Shown here: positions 1 to 5,858 of the stretch, in pieces
How the letters are laid out: every line of letters begins with the position of its first letter
How positions within the stretch are numbered: the first letter of the stretch is position 1
Assembly (NCBI GenBank): GCA_002399025.1
Contig: DHCV01000010.1
Coordinates: forward strand, 1 to 6,818
Source of the DNA: Bacteroidales bacterium UBA4893
GTDB taxonomy: Bacteria; Bacteroidota; Bacteroidia; Bacteroidales; P3
Direction: 5' to 3'
Length of the DNA stretch: 6,818 bases
The notes under the pieces: generated by a model
Told to the model about the DNA's origin: nothing
Database searches by the model: none
What the model saw: the letters and a program-made list of their open reading frames with translations, nothing else
Program-made: the position numbers and the translations under genes

Positions 1-582
1 TTAGAATTCACAACCCTTGAAATTGAAGAACCAACAGTAGTAACTATAATGCCAGATCCAATCACTAGCACTTCAGCAACCTTGCACGGAACAATCACAC
101 AGGGTTCTGAAGAAATTAATGCAAGAGGATTTGAATTTAAGTTAAGTACTGAAGAATGGATTGATGCTGATATACTTTCAGCAACAGGAACAACCGAAAT
201 CTCTGCTGAGGCAACAAACTTAGTTCAAAATACAGCTTACAATGTAAGAGCATATGCAAGAACAAGTTCAGACACATATTATGGAAATGAACTTAACTTC
301 TCAACCCTTACATTATACACTATAGACCAAACACCAGTTACAATTATGATGTATCCAAACCCAGCCAGCCAAGAAACTAAATTAGTAGTAACCGGCTTAC
401 AAGGCGAAGTTAAGATAACCATTAGTGACGTACAAGGACGCATAATCAACACCATGAGTTCAAAGGCAAATAATGACAAGGTAGAAGAAACCTTAGATGT
501 AAGCTCTTTGGCAAAGGGAGTATATTATGTAAGACTACAAAATGAAAGTATAAACAGAACTCAAAAGTTAATAGTAAAATAA
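1..582 (+). CDS. Secreted FN3-repeat protein with T9SS type A sorting tail (3' part only)
   Basis: The frame is open from base 1, so the start lies outside the window; 193 residues and the TAA stop are visible. An internal ATG at base 49 is not a credible start because coding sequence continues upstream of it. Residues 1-16 look like the end of one repeat (LEFTTL). Residues 17-107 form a fibronectin type III-like beta-sandwich that ends in a near copy of that motif (LNFSTL), so at least two tandem repeats existed. Residues 108-193 match the T9SS type A C-terminal sorting domain: a YPNPA motif near residue 118, a GRI turn, a KGVYYVRL strand and the final KLIVK. In this family the tail directs outer-membrane passage through the type IX system and is then removed, leaving the protein released or anchored on the surface. 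The catalytic or binding part, if any, is upstream, so the function is unknown. The sorting-tail call is firm; the FN3 call is good. Confidence 0.9.
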   Translation, partial: LEFTTLEIEEPTVVTIMPDPITSTSATLHGTITQGSEEINARGFEFKLSTEEWIDADILSATGTTEISAEATNLVQNTAYNVRAYARTSSDTYYGNELNFSTLTLYTIDQTPVTIMMYPNPASQETKLVVTGLQGEVKITISDVQGRIINTMSSKANNDKVEETLDVSSLAKGVYYVRLQNESINRTQKLIVK

Positions 583-621
583 TAACTTAAGAGAATTGTT
601 TATTGTAAATAGACAACTAAC

Positions 622-659
622 AAAAAGTGGCTACTCCATTATGGATAGCCACTTTCTTT
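622..659. terminator. Probable bidirectional intrinsic terminator between convergent genes
   Basis: A perfect 10-bp stem (624-633 with 646-655, AAAGTGGCTA/TAGCCACTTT) continues inward, past one bulged C at 634, as TCCA/TGGA around a TTA loop. On the + strand it is followed by a T-rich stretch (TTTCTTTATTTT). On the - strand the other flank gives TTTTTG. It lies 40 bp past the stop of the T9SS-cargo gene and 22 bp past the stop of the convergent lipoprotein gene, which is where a shared terminator would be expected. Confidence 0.85.
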
Positions 660-681
660 ATTTTACACCTAAAGCTAATAA

Positions 682-1182
682 CTACATTTGTTGGTCAATA
701 GCGAATAGGGATTTTGTTTTTAAGTCAACAACAAATAGTTGGACATAGTCATCTTTTTCTTCGTAAGCCAAAGAATAATAGGTATTGGGAGTTTGAATTA
801 AAGCTTTAATCTGTTCAATCTTAATATTTAGTTCTGTGTCTGTTGGTTTATGTTCTATAATTCTTGAGAGGGCTTTTTTGTGACTTGTTACAATTGGCGC
901 TTTTTGCCAAGTTATTGTTTTGTCTTTATATTTGAATTCTTTTTGAGTTTCAATATTCTTAATGAAGTCTGCAATTGTTTTGTCAGAGAGCTTATATTCC
1001 TCTAATAATAATTTATCTCCATATAATCCTCCCCATTCATCATAGATTATCTTTTTTTCAATTTCAATGTTTTCCAATCCCATAACGGAGTTAAGGTCTT
1101 CCTTAAAATAATAAGTTGTACAGCCAATAAGGTTAATTGATATAATTAATAACAACAACCATCCTAATTTAATCTTTTTCAT
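682..1182 (-). CDS. Small putative lipoprotein of unknown function
   Basis: This 166-residue protein begins with two lysines and a hydrophobic stretch (about residues 7-20) ending in the lipobox LIGC. Cys21 is therefore the probable lipidated residue after signal peptidase II cleavage. The mature part of about 145 residues is mixed charged and polar, rich in Lys, Glu and Asp, with no further membrane segment and no family I recognise. The residues after Cys21 (TTYYFKED) lack the immediate acidic cluster described for surface lipoprotein export in this phylum, so a periplasm-facing location is slightly favoured (inference). The start is supported by the signal peptide and by a TAACTTTG element 29 bases upstream. 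The gene converges on the T9SS-cargo gene and probably shares its terminator. It appears monocistronic, because the next - strand gene upstream is 545 bp away. The coding call is good; the function is unknown. Confidence 0.82.
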   Translation of the reverse strand: MKKIKLGWLLLLIISINLIGCTTYYFKEDLNSVMGLENIEIEKKIIYDEWGGLYGDKLLLEEYKLSDKTIADFIKNIETQKEFKYKDKTITWQKAPIVTSHKKALSRIIEHKPTDTELNIKIEQIKALIQTPNTYYSLAYEEKDDYVQLFVVDLKTKSLFAIDQQM

Positions 1183-1211
1183 AATACTAATTTTTAATCG
1201 TTTTCAATGCC

Positions 1212-1219
1212 CAAAGTTA
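1212..1219 (-). promoter_or_regulatory. Bacteroidota -7 promoter element of the lipoprotein gene
   Basis: On the - strand this reads TAACTTTG, an exact fit to the TAnnTTTG -7 consensus of Bacteroidota sigma factors. It leaves 29 bases before the ATG at 1182, so the implied 5' leader is about 20-25 bases. No good TTTG/TTG -33 element is seen at the usual distance. The call rests on the -7 match and its position. Confidence 0.5.
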
Positions 1220-1284
1220 GTTAAATATTTCATATAGTGTTATGAACTACTCGCAAATAAAAATTAATAGCTAAGTTATTGAGT

Positions 1285-1319
1285 GTACATCCCCAAAAAT
1301 CTCTGATTTTGGGGTGTAC
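1285..1319. repeat. Bulged 13-bp hairpin, non-terminator-like
   Basis: GTACA at 1285-1289 and CCCCAAAA at 1291-1298 pair with TTTTGGGGTGTAC at 1307-1319. All 13 bases pair, with a single bulged T at 1290 and an 8-base loop. Neither side is followed by a T tract, so it does not look like an intrinsic terminator. It sits about 65 bp upstream of the lipoprotein gene's -7 box. It could be a protein-binding inverted repeat, a folded RNA element or a dispersed REP-like unit. Confidence 0.75.
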
Positions 1320-1336
1320 CCATTAACTATTAAACT

Positions 1337-1371
1337 TTGGAACATGTTGCATTTATAGGTAAATGTTCCAA
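1337..1371. repeat. 9-bp inverted repeat
   Basis: TTGGAACAT at 1337-1345 is the exact reverse complement of ATGTTCCAA at 1363-1371, with 17 bases between. A further partial copy (GTTCCA) follows at 1374-1379. It begins 17 bp after the bulged hairpin, so both could belong to one folded transcript. The arms are short enough that chance in AT-rich DNA is possible. Confidence 0.5.
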
Positions 1372-1447
1372 GCGTTCCATGCACCAAGTATAATTAAATG
1401 AGTGAGAAAAATAAATCTTGTTCAGTAAATTAAAACGAAGAATGAAA

Positions 1448-1489
1448 AAATTATTACTTGACTTTAATAAATTATTACTTGATTTCAGT
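1448..1489 (+). repeat. Direct duplication of a 21-bp unit
   Basis: Units 1448-1468 and 1469-1489 match at 18 of 21 positions; the first 14 bases of each (AAATTATTACTTGA) are identical. The duplication lies inside a 19-codon frame (1442-1501, ATG to TAA) that reads MKKLLLDFNKLLLDFSRIK. The repeat is therefore seven residues long, KLLLDFN then KLLLDFS. Two of the three base differences are synonymous (GAC/GAT, TTT/TTC). Whether this frame is translated is unknown. Confidence 0.7.
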
Positions 1490-1514
1490 AGAATAAAATA
1501 AGGATATAAGAGAT

Positions 1515-1529
1515 CTTAAAGACTTTAAG
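1515..1529. repeat. Near-perfect 15-bp palindrome
   Basis: CTTAAAG at 1515-1521 and CTTTAAG at 1523-1529 are exact reverse complements around a single A. Without a loop it cannot form a stable hairpin in RNA, so a dimeric DNA-binding protein site is more plausible than an RNA structure. No promoter is seen next to it, and AT-rich composition raises the chance of coincidence. Confidence 0.4.
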
Positions 1530-1599
1530 TTCCTTGAACAACTAAACACCTAAACTCTCAAAAAACTCAATGATAATCAAAAATAAGTCCCGTATAAAT

Positions 1600-1662
1600 A
1601 AAAATATAAAGGACATATTTGAAAATATAAGGGACATATTTCAAATTATCTAGGACATATTT
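1600..1662. repeat. Three tandem 21-bp repeats ending in GGACATATTT
   Basis: The units are 1600-1620, 1621-1641 and 1642-1662. Units 1 and 2 agree at 19 of 21 positions, and units 2 and 3 at 16 of 21. All three end in an identical GGACATATTT, exactly 21 bp apart. The AT-rich half carries the variation. Just upstream, 1581-1597 resembles the unit in inverted orientation (AGTCCCGTATAAA). Exact spacing of two helical turns is typical of iterons or operator arrays, but replication-slippage minisatellites can look the same. Confidence 0.8.
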
Positions 1663-1727
1663 TTAACTATGATTGATGTTTTTCATTAAGGTCTTTAGAG
1701 TCATTAAAGTTTCTATTTTTTACCTGA

Positions 1728-3143
1728 TTACTCCTCTTCTTCAATGCTCCGAATAGTTTCTTCTATTTGGTTGTATAGAGGGGTGTGATTGATTATTCTC
1801 TTTTCTTTATCTAATAAATAAAGGTCGGGAGTCATCTCAATATCTAAATTATACTTTTCCTTTAAGAGACTCGAATTGCTCTTAAGGACTATCCAATCAA
1901 AAGGATGTTTTTGCTGGAAGGCAATGCTTTCTTCCAAGCTATTATCCAAATCTATACTGAATATCTCAAAATCATAGATATTCTTGTATTTCTTATAGAA
2001 GGTTTCTAATTGGTCAAGGTTGATTTTGCACGACTCACAGCTCGCACTCCAAAAGTAAACAAGGGTATATTTCTTCTTTATATCGTAAAGATTATAGGTC
2101 TTCCCACTAAGAGTTTTCTCAGAAATATTGACAAATTGCTTTCCAGGTAGGAGAGGACGTAATTTATCAGCATCCGATTGAAGAGACGATATTTCTGAAG
2201 GAGAAACCCAAGGCGTTCTTTCAAAAGAGACAACCCTGTCAACGATTTCTACAAATCTTTCTTCATTATAGGCAAAAGGAAGTTTGGCATTTAGTTGTAA
2301 ATAGTAGTCAAGCATATATTGGGAATATTCAAATCCCTTCGATTTATTTGCTTTCTCAATAAAGTCCTTAATAGATTCACCAATAGAGTCGGCACTTTGC
2401 ATGGTAAGTTCGTTAATATAGGTCTTTTGTTTTGTAAAGAAATAGGGGGTTGCAATAAGTCTCTTGTCAGAAAAATCAAAATTATCCCAGTAATGTGTGC
2501 GGAAATAGTAAATAAACTCCAATCTCTTTGACGTGTCAATTTGATTATTCTTCAAATACTCCTTAGGAATTTGTGGGTCTTCCATTGATTTAACTATCTT
2601 TGTCATTATGTTATTGGGATAGTTCTTATAGAATTCATCTTGGAAGGACATAAATTTATTAACTTCATACCTATAAACATTATTCAAGCTATCCCTATTG
2701 GCTTTAGGATTTTGATTTATCTCTCTCTTCATTCTGCTTTCCATAAACCTGACCTGCTTATTTGCTTTCTGGAACTCAAAATAGAGGTCATTCTCCTTAC
2801 AGCCCTTAACCAAATAGTTCCAATCGTCATCCAAATTTATTTCAAACTTGCTCTCTTTGTCAAAAACGAAGGTGAAAATCTCCATATTCCCAACCGTAAA
2901 GGCTCCAAGCCCCTCATGTATATTATCTTTCTTAAGCCTGAAAGAGCCGTCTTTTTCTCTTTTTAGGGAATCAATAACTATGGTTTTGTTTCCAAAGTAA
3001 GACTTAATCACAACAGTATCCGTATATATCTCAGCAATCTTAAATGTAATATCATAACTCTTTTGGGAAAAGGAAAGAAAGGGTATTCCAAGAATGAAAA
3101 ACGATAGAAAGCTTAGCTTAGAGTTTGATTTTACCTTCATCAT
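1728..3143 (-). CDS. Secreted TlpA/ResA-like thiol-disulfide oxidoreductase (CESC type), DUF4369/DUF5106-like
   Basis: This 471-residue protein has a Sec-type signal peptide (about residues 1-27, ending SFSQ), so it acts in the periplasm or envelope. Residues 28-115 form a beta-rich region like DUF4369. Residues 130-300 are mostly helical with the HYWDNFDFSDKRL signature typical of DUF5106-like regions. Residues 330-471 are a TlpA/AhpC-TSA-type thioredoxin fold. The catalytic pair is Cys369-Glu-Ser-Cys372 within the WSASCESC motif, and the cis-proline is Pro439 (MTP). Such proteins exchange disulfides with other envelope proteins; the partner is unknown. There are two adjacent ATGs (3143 and 3140), and the first is used here. 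The start lies inside the end of the upstream paralogue (26-bp overlap), indicating one transcript and probable translational coupling. No clear terminator follows the stop. The family call is firm; the direction of the reaction cannot be read from sequence. Confidence 0.93.
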   Translation of the reverse strand: MMKVKSNSKLSFLSFFILGIPFLSFSQKSYDITFKIAEIYTDTVVIKSYFGNKTIVIDSLKREKDGSFRLKKDNIHEGLGAFTVGNMEIFTFVFDKESKFEINLDDDWNYLVKGCKENDLYFEFQKANKQVRFMESRMKREINQNPKANRDSLNNVYRYEVNKFMSFQDEFYKNYPNNIMTKIVKSMEDPQIPKEYLKNNQIDTSKRLEFIYYFRTHYWDNFDFSDKRLIATPYFFTKQKTYINELTMQSADSIGESIKDFIEKANKSKGFEYSQYMLDYYLQLNAKLPFAYNEERFVEIVDRVVSFERTPWVSPSEISSLQSDADKLRPLLPGKQFVNISEKTLSGKTYNLYDIKKKYTLVYFWSASCESCKINLDQLETFYKKYKNIYDFEIFSIDLDNSLEESIAFQQKHPFDWIVLKSNSSLLKEKYNLDIEMTPDLYLLDKEKRIINHTPLYNQIEETIRSIEEEE

Positions 3144-4542
3144 ATAGCTTTATATAGTTTTCAATATTGCTTGCAGGAACCTTTTTCCCAATAATACGAT
3201 TATCCTTATCCAAGATAAGAATTAGAGGAGTTGCCTCTACATCAAAATAATCGTGCCAGTCATAATTTGCAACCAAGCCATTAACATTAAGCCAAGCAAG
3301 GTTGAGCGATTTTATTTTATCCTTCCATAGCTTTAGGTCAGTTCCTGAATTAACAGCCATTACTTCAACATTATACTTGTCCTTAAAGTTCTTATAGAAA
3401 TTATAAACCTTTGGAATCTCAGTTTGACAATGCCCACAATCATAAGACCAGAAGATAAGAATCTTATATTTTGCCTTTAGTTCATAAAGACTATGCACTA
3501 CCCCATTAGAATCAGGGCAAACAAGTTCTGGAACCCTCTTCAATAACATTGAGTTCTCCCATTTCTTTGCACGAGCAACCTCAGTATCAATTGCAGAAGG
3601 TGGCATCCAAGTTGCATCTCCTGAAGCATAGTAACGATTAATCATCTTAATATAAATCTCATCATGTCCCATATAAGGACTCTTCAAATACCTTTCTGTA
3701 ATGTCGTGAACCAAATACTTAAACATTAGCTGACTTCCTCTTGCTTTTTCAATCCAATAAACAGCCAAGTTAAATATACTATCCTTTGTTTGGTACTTCA
3801 AAAGCTCGTTCCAATAGTAATTATAGGTTTGATGAAACACAGCCTTTGGCGTTCTTAACAATCCATCACATTGGAAATCAAAATTATCAAAATAATGTCT
3901 TACATAATAATCATATCTTTGGCTTTGCATTGCAGCAGAATCAACAGTGCCATCTTTTTTATATATATTATCAATTGGAGGAATTTCAACATATTGTGTA
4001 GCTTTCAAAACTTTAGTAAGAAGATGATTAGGATGTTTTTGCATAAAATCTTTCTTAATTGAATCGTTCTTATTAGTAATATCTTTAAGCATATTATTGA
4101 AATTCTCTTCTCCAATTTCCTTTTTCCTCTTATTCAAATCGTTTGCCTCAACGCTTAGCTTGGTTGTTGAGCGAATATAATCAAAGTAAATTTCATTATC
4201 CTTCGATTTACTTATATTCATGTTCTTTAACCAATCATCTTCAAGGGTAGAAAAGGACATTTTTTGCTCCTTATCAACAATAAACTCAATGTACTTACCT
4301 GTGGTGTTTGAGAAAAAGTAAATACCTGGCTCAAGAGTCTTGTCTTTCTTTTCAAACACAAACTTCCCTTTTTTGTTTATGGCAGTGTCTAATGCGTAGG
4401 TATTATCTAAATAGTAATTCCCCAAAATCAAAATCGAATCCTTACTTCCCTTAACTTCGAGGCTAATAGAATATTGAGCCTTAAGCGACAAGCTAAGAAA
4501 AAAACTACTAAGTACAAACAAGCTAAAAATAAGTTTCTTCAT
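3118..4542 (-). CDS. Secreted TlpA/ResA-like thiol-disulfide oxidoreductase (CGHC type), DUF4369/DUF5106-like
   Basis: This 474-residue protein starts with a clear signal peptide (MKKLIFSLFV..., about residues 1-23, ending KAQ). An in-frame TTG at 4548 would add two residues, but the ATG at 4542 gives the standard signal-peptide start and is preferred. Order: DUF4369-like beta region (about 24-110), helical DUF5106-like region with HYFDNFDFQCDGLLRTP (about 130-300), thioredoxin fold (about 330-474). The active site is Cys369-Gly-His-Cys372, and the cis-proline is Pro439 (ATP). CGHC is also the dipeptide of protein disulfide isomerase, so oxidising or isomerising activity is possible, but the TlpA family mostly reduces. 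Extra cysteines are Cys225 and Cys342. It is the first gene of a two-gene unit, followed by a CESC paralogue with which it shares its last 26 bp. A TATTTTTG box at 4574-4581 is the likely promoter. The family call is firm; the substrate is unknown. Confidence 0.94.
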   Translation of the reverse strand: MKKLIFSLFVLSSFFLSLSLKAQYSISLEVKGSKDSILILGNYYLDNTYALDTAINKKGKFVFEKKDKTLEPGIYFFSNTTGKYIEFIVDKEQKMSFSTLEDDWLKNMNISKSKDNEIYFDYIRSTTKLSVEANDLNKRKKEIGEENFNNMLKDITNKNDSIKKDFMQKHPNHLLTKVLKATQYVEIPPIDNIYKKDGTVDSAAMQSQRYDYYVRHYFDNFDFQCDGLLRTPKAVFHQTYNYYWNELLKYQTKDSIFNLAVYWIEKARGSQLMFKYLVHDITERYLKSPYMGHDEIYIKMINRYYASGDATWMPPSAIDTEVARAKKWENSMLLKRVPELVCPDSNGVVHSLYELKAKYKILIFWSYDCGHCQTEIPKVYNFYKNFKDKYNVEVMAVNSGTDLKLWKDKIKSLNLAWLNVNGLVANYDWHDYFDVEATPLILILDKDNRIIGKKVPASNIENYIKLYDEGKIKL

Positions 4543-4573
4543 ATACAAAATAATCTATTTTTAAATTAAACAA

Positions 4574-4581
4574 CAAAAATA
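4574..4581 (-). promoter_or_regulatory. Bacteroidota -7 element for the oxidoreductase pair
   Basis: The - strand reads TATTTTTG, matching TAnnTTTG, 31 bases before the preferred ATG at 4542. The upstream -33 region is only T-rich (near 4599-4603), so the -33 match is weak. It would drive both oxidoreductase genes. A matching element for the divergent aminotransferase gene lies 54 bp away. Confidence 0.5.
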
Positions 4582-4635
4582 CAACTCTTATAACAATTAA
4601 AAAGAGAAAAAAGTAAACATTTAATAAAGAATAAC

Positions 4636-4643
4636 TATTTTTG
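4636..4643 (+). promoter_or_regulatory. Bacteroidota -7 element for the aminotransferase gene
   Basis: TATTTTTG fits the TAnnTTTG consensus and lies 21 bases before the ATG at 4665, implying a short leader of about 15 bases. No distinct TTTG/TTG -33 element is seen at 19-21 bp upstream; that stretch is A-rich. No Shine-Dalgarno sequence precedes the ATG, which is usual for this phylum. Confidence 0.5.
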
Positions 4644-4664
4644 CACCAATAATATTTTATCAAT

Positions 4665-5858
4665 ATGAAAACTTCTTTAATGGAATTTCGCCAATATGTG
4701 GCACAAGTAGGGGAGATTGACCCAATTATGATTGATGTTGAGAAGGCAGAAGGCATTTGGGTTTGGGATACAAGTGGAAAGAAATATATAGATATGCTTT
4801 CAGGCATTTGTGTTGGTAATATTGGACACAGAAATAAAAGAGTTGTTGAAAAGGTTAAAGAACAATTGGATAAATATATGCATATTATGGTTTATGGAGA
4901 GTTTGTACAAAGTCCACAACTTGAATATGCAAAGCGATTGATGAGTGTTTTGCCTTCAAACTTTAACCAAATATTTTATGTTAATTCAGGCTCTGAAGCA
5001 ATTGAAGGAGCAATAAAAACAGCCAGACTTTATAATCAAAGAGCAGAAATAATATCTTTCAAAGACTCCTATCATGGCTCAACAATTGGAGCAGTAAGCC
5101 TTTTGAGCGATGAAAGATATACTCAAAAGTTTCGTCCTCTACTTCCTGATTGCAGGCAGATAGAATTTAACAATGAAGAAGACCTTCAAAAGATAACAGA
5201 TAAAACTTGCTGTGTTGTTGCTGAAACCATTCAAGCAGGAGCAGGAGTAATACTTCCAAAGAATAACTTCCTTAAAAAACTGAAAGCAAGATGCCAAGAA
5301 GTGGGAGCATTATTAATTATGGATGAAATACAAACTGGATTTGGTCGCATAGGAAAGCTATTTGGTTTTATGAACTATGATTTTGTTCCAGATATACTTT
5401 GCATTGCAAAAGGAATGGGAGGTGGAATGCCAATTGGAGCCTTTGTGTCATCAGATGAAATAATGAATAAACTCAATAATCATCATCCACTGATTGGACA
5501 TGCAACAACCTTTGGAGGACATCCAATAAGTTGTGTTGCAGCCCTTGAAACCCTAAATATAATTATAGAAGAAAATCTAATGGATGGGGCAGACAAAAAA
5601 GGAGAGATGTATCGCACAAAACTAATTCACCCACAAATTAAAGAGGTTAGGGGAATAGGACTTTTTAACTGTATAGAATTAAAAAATAAAGATAATTGGC
5701 AAAAAGCCTTAGAGAGTTGTTTTGAAGAGGGAATAATAACAGGAACACACCTTTTCAATGAAGGATGTCTAAGCATTAAACCCCCTTTAACAATAACTTA
5801 TGAAGAAATAAACCTTTCAATAGAGAAAATCCTCAAAGCATTAGATACTTTAAATTAA
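4665..5858 (+). CDS. Class III PLP-dependent aminotransferase (acetylornithine/ornithine aminotransferase superfamily), substrate uncertain
   Basis: This 397-residue cytoplasmic protein has usual full length for the family. The PLP machinery is intact: NSGSEA (107-112), the YHG stacking loop (136-138), Glu187, the MDEIQTGFGR motif with Asp220, Schiff-base Lys249 in IAKGMGGGMPIGAF, and TFGGHP (282-287) with the phosphate-contacting Thr. Bacteroidota relatives are usually annotated only as 'aspartate aminotransferase family', which names a domain group and not a substrate. Compared from memory with ornithine aminotransferase, three substrate-contacting positions differ: YHGST in place of an HGR/WGR-type Arg (Ser139), QAGAG in place of QGEAG (Gly192), and LSIKPP in place of an R-x-x-P motif (Ser370). 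This argues against a plain ornithine or acetylornithine role. The start follows directly after a -7 box. It is divergent from the oxidoreductase pair, with no co-transcribed partner, so context gives no pathway. Confidence 0.93.
   Translation: MKTSLMEFRQYVAQVGEIDPIMIDVEKAEGIWVWDTSGKKYIDMLSGICVGNIGHRNKRVVEKVKEQLDKYMHIMVYGEFVQSPQLEYAKRLMSVLPSNFNQIFYVNSGSEAIEGAIKTARLYNQRAEIISFKDSYHGSTIGAVSLLSDERYTQKFRPLLPDCRQIEFNNEEDLQKITDKTCCVVAETIQAGAGVILPKNNFLKKLKARCQEVGALLIMDEIQTGFGRIGKLFGFMNYDFVPDILCIAKGMGGGMPIGAFVSSDEIMNKLNNHHPLIGHATTFGGHPISCVAALETLNIIIEENLMDGADKKGEMYRTKLIHPQIKEVRGIGLFNCIELKNKDNWQKALESCFEEGIITGTHLFNEGCLSIKPPLTITYEEINLSIEKILKALDTLN

Larger units (their letters stand above)
1183..1727. other. 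545-bp structured spacer with no convincing gene
   Basis: This lies between the 5' end of the lipoprotein gene and the 3' end of the CESC thioredoxin-like gene, both on the - strand. No ORF of believable length is present on either strand. Only the promoter at 1212-1219 clearly serves a neighbour. The rest holds a bulged hairpin (1285-1319), an inverted repeat (1337-1371), a 21-bp duplication (1448-1489), an odd-centred palindrome (1515-1529) and three 21-bp tandem repeats (1600-1662), each listed separately. Very short + strand reading frames exist (1398-1433, 1442-1501, 1570-1653) without independent support. No transposase fragment or terminal repeats with a target duplication were seen. 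It could be a regulatory or noncoding-RNA region, a minisatellite, or the decayed remains of a gene. Confidence 0.6.

Noticed and set aside
1183..1727. Spacer as a CRISPR array
   Set aside because: The repeats are 21 bp and contiguous with no unique spacers of regular length, and no cas gene is present.
1183..1727. Spacer as an insertion-sequence remnant
   Set aside because: No transposase fragment, matching terminal inverted repeats or flanking target duplication could be found.
2291..2966. Open frames on both strands inside the CESC oxidoreductase gene
   Set aside because: They lie wholly within a gene with clear domains and show no motifs or signal peptides; they are out-of-frame shadows.
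3786..4062. Two + strand open frames inside the CGHC oxidoreductase gene
   Set aside because: Antisense shadows of a well-supported coding sequence with no recognisable protein features.
4543..4548. TTG start adding Met-Tyr to the CGHC oxidoreductase
   Set aside because: Base 4548 begins a TTG codon; the ATG at 4542 directly gives MKKLIF..., a normal signal-peptide start, with no ribosome-binding signal favouring TTG.
4523..4807. 94-codon - strand frame across the divergent promoter region
   Set aside because: It overlaps the starts of two firmly identified genes and both promoters; its hydrophobic stretch comes from A-rich DNA read in antisense.
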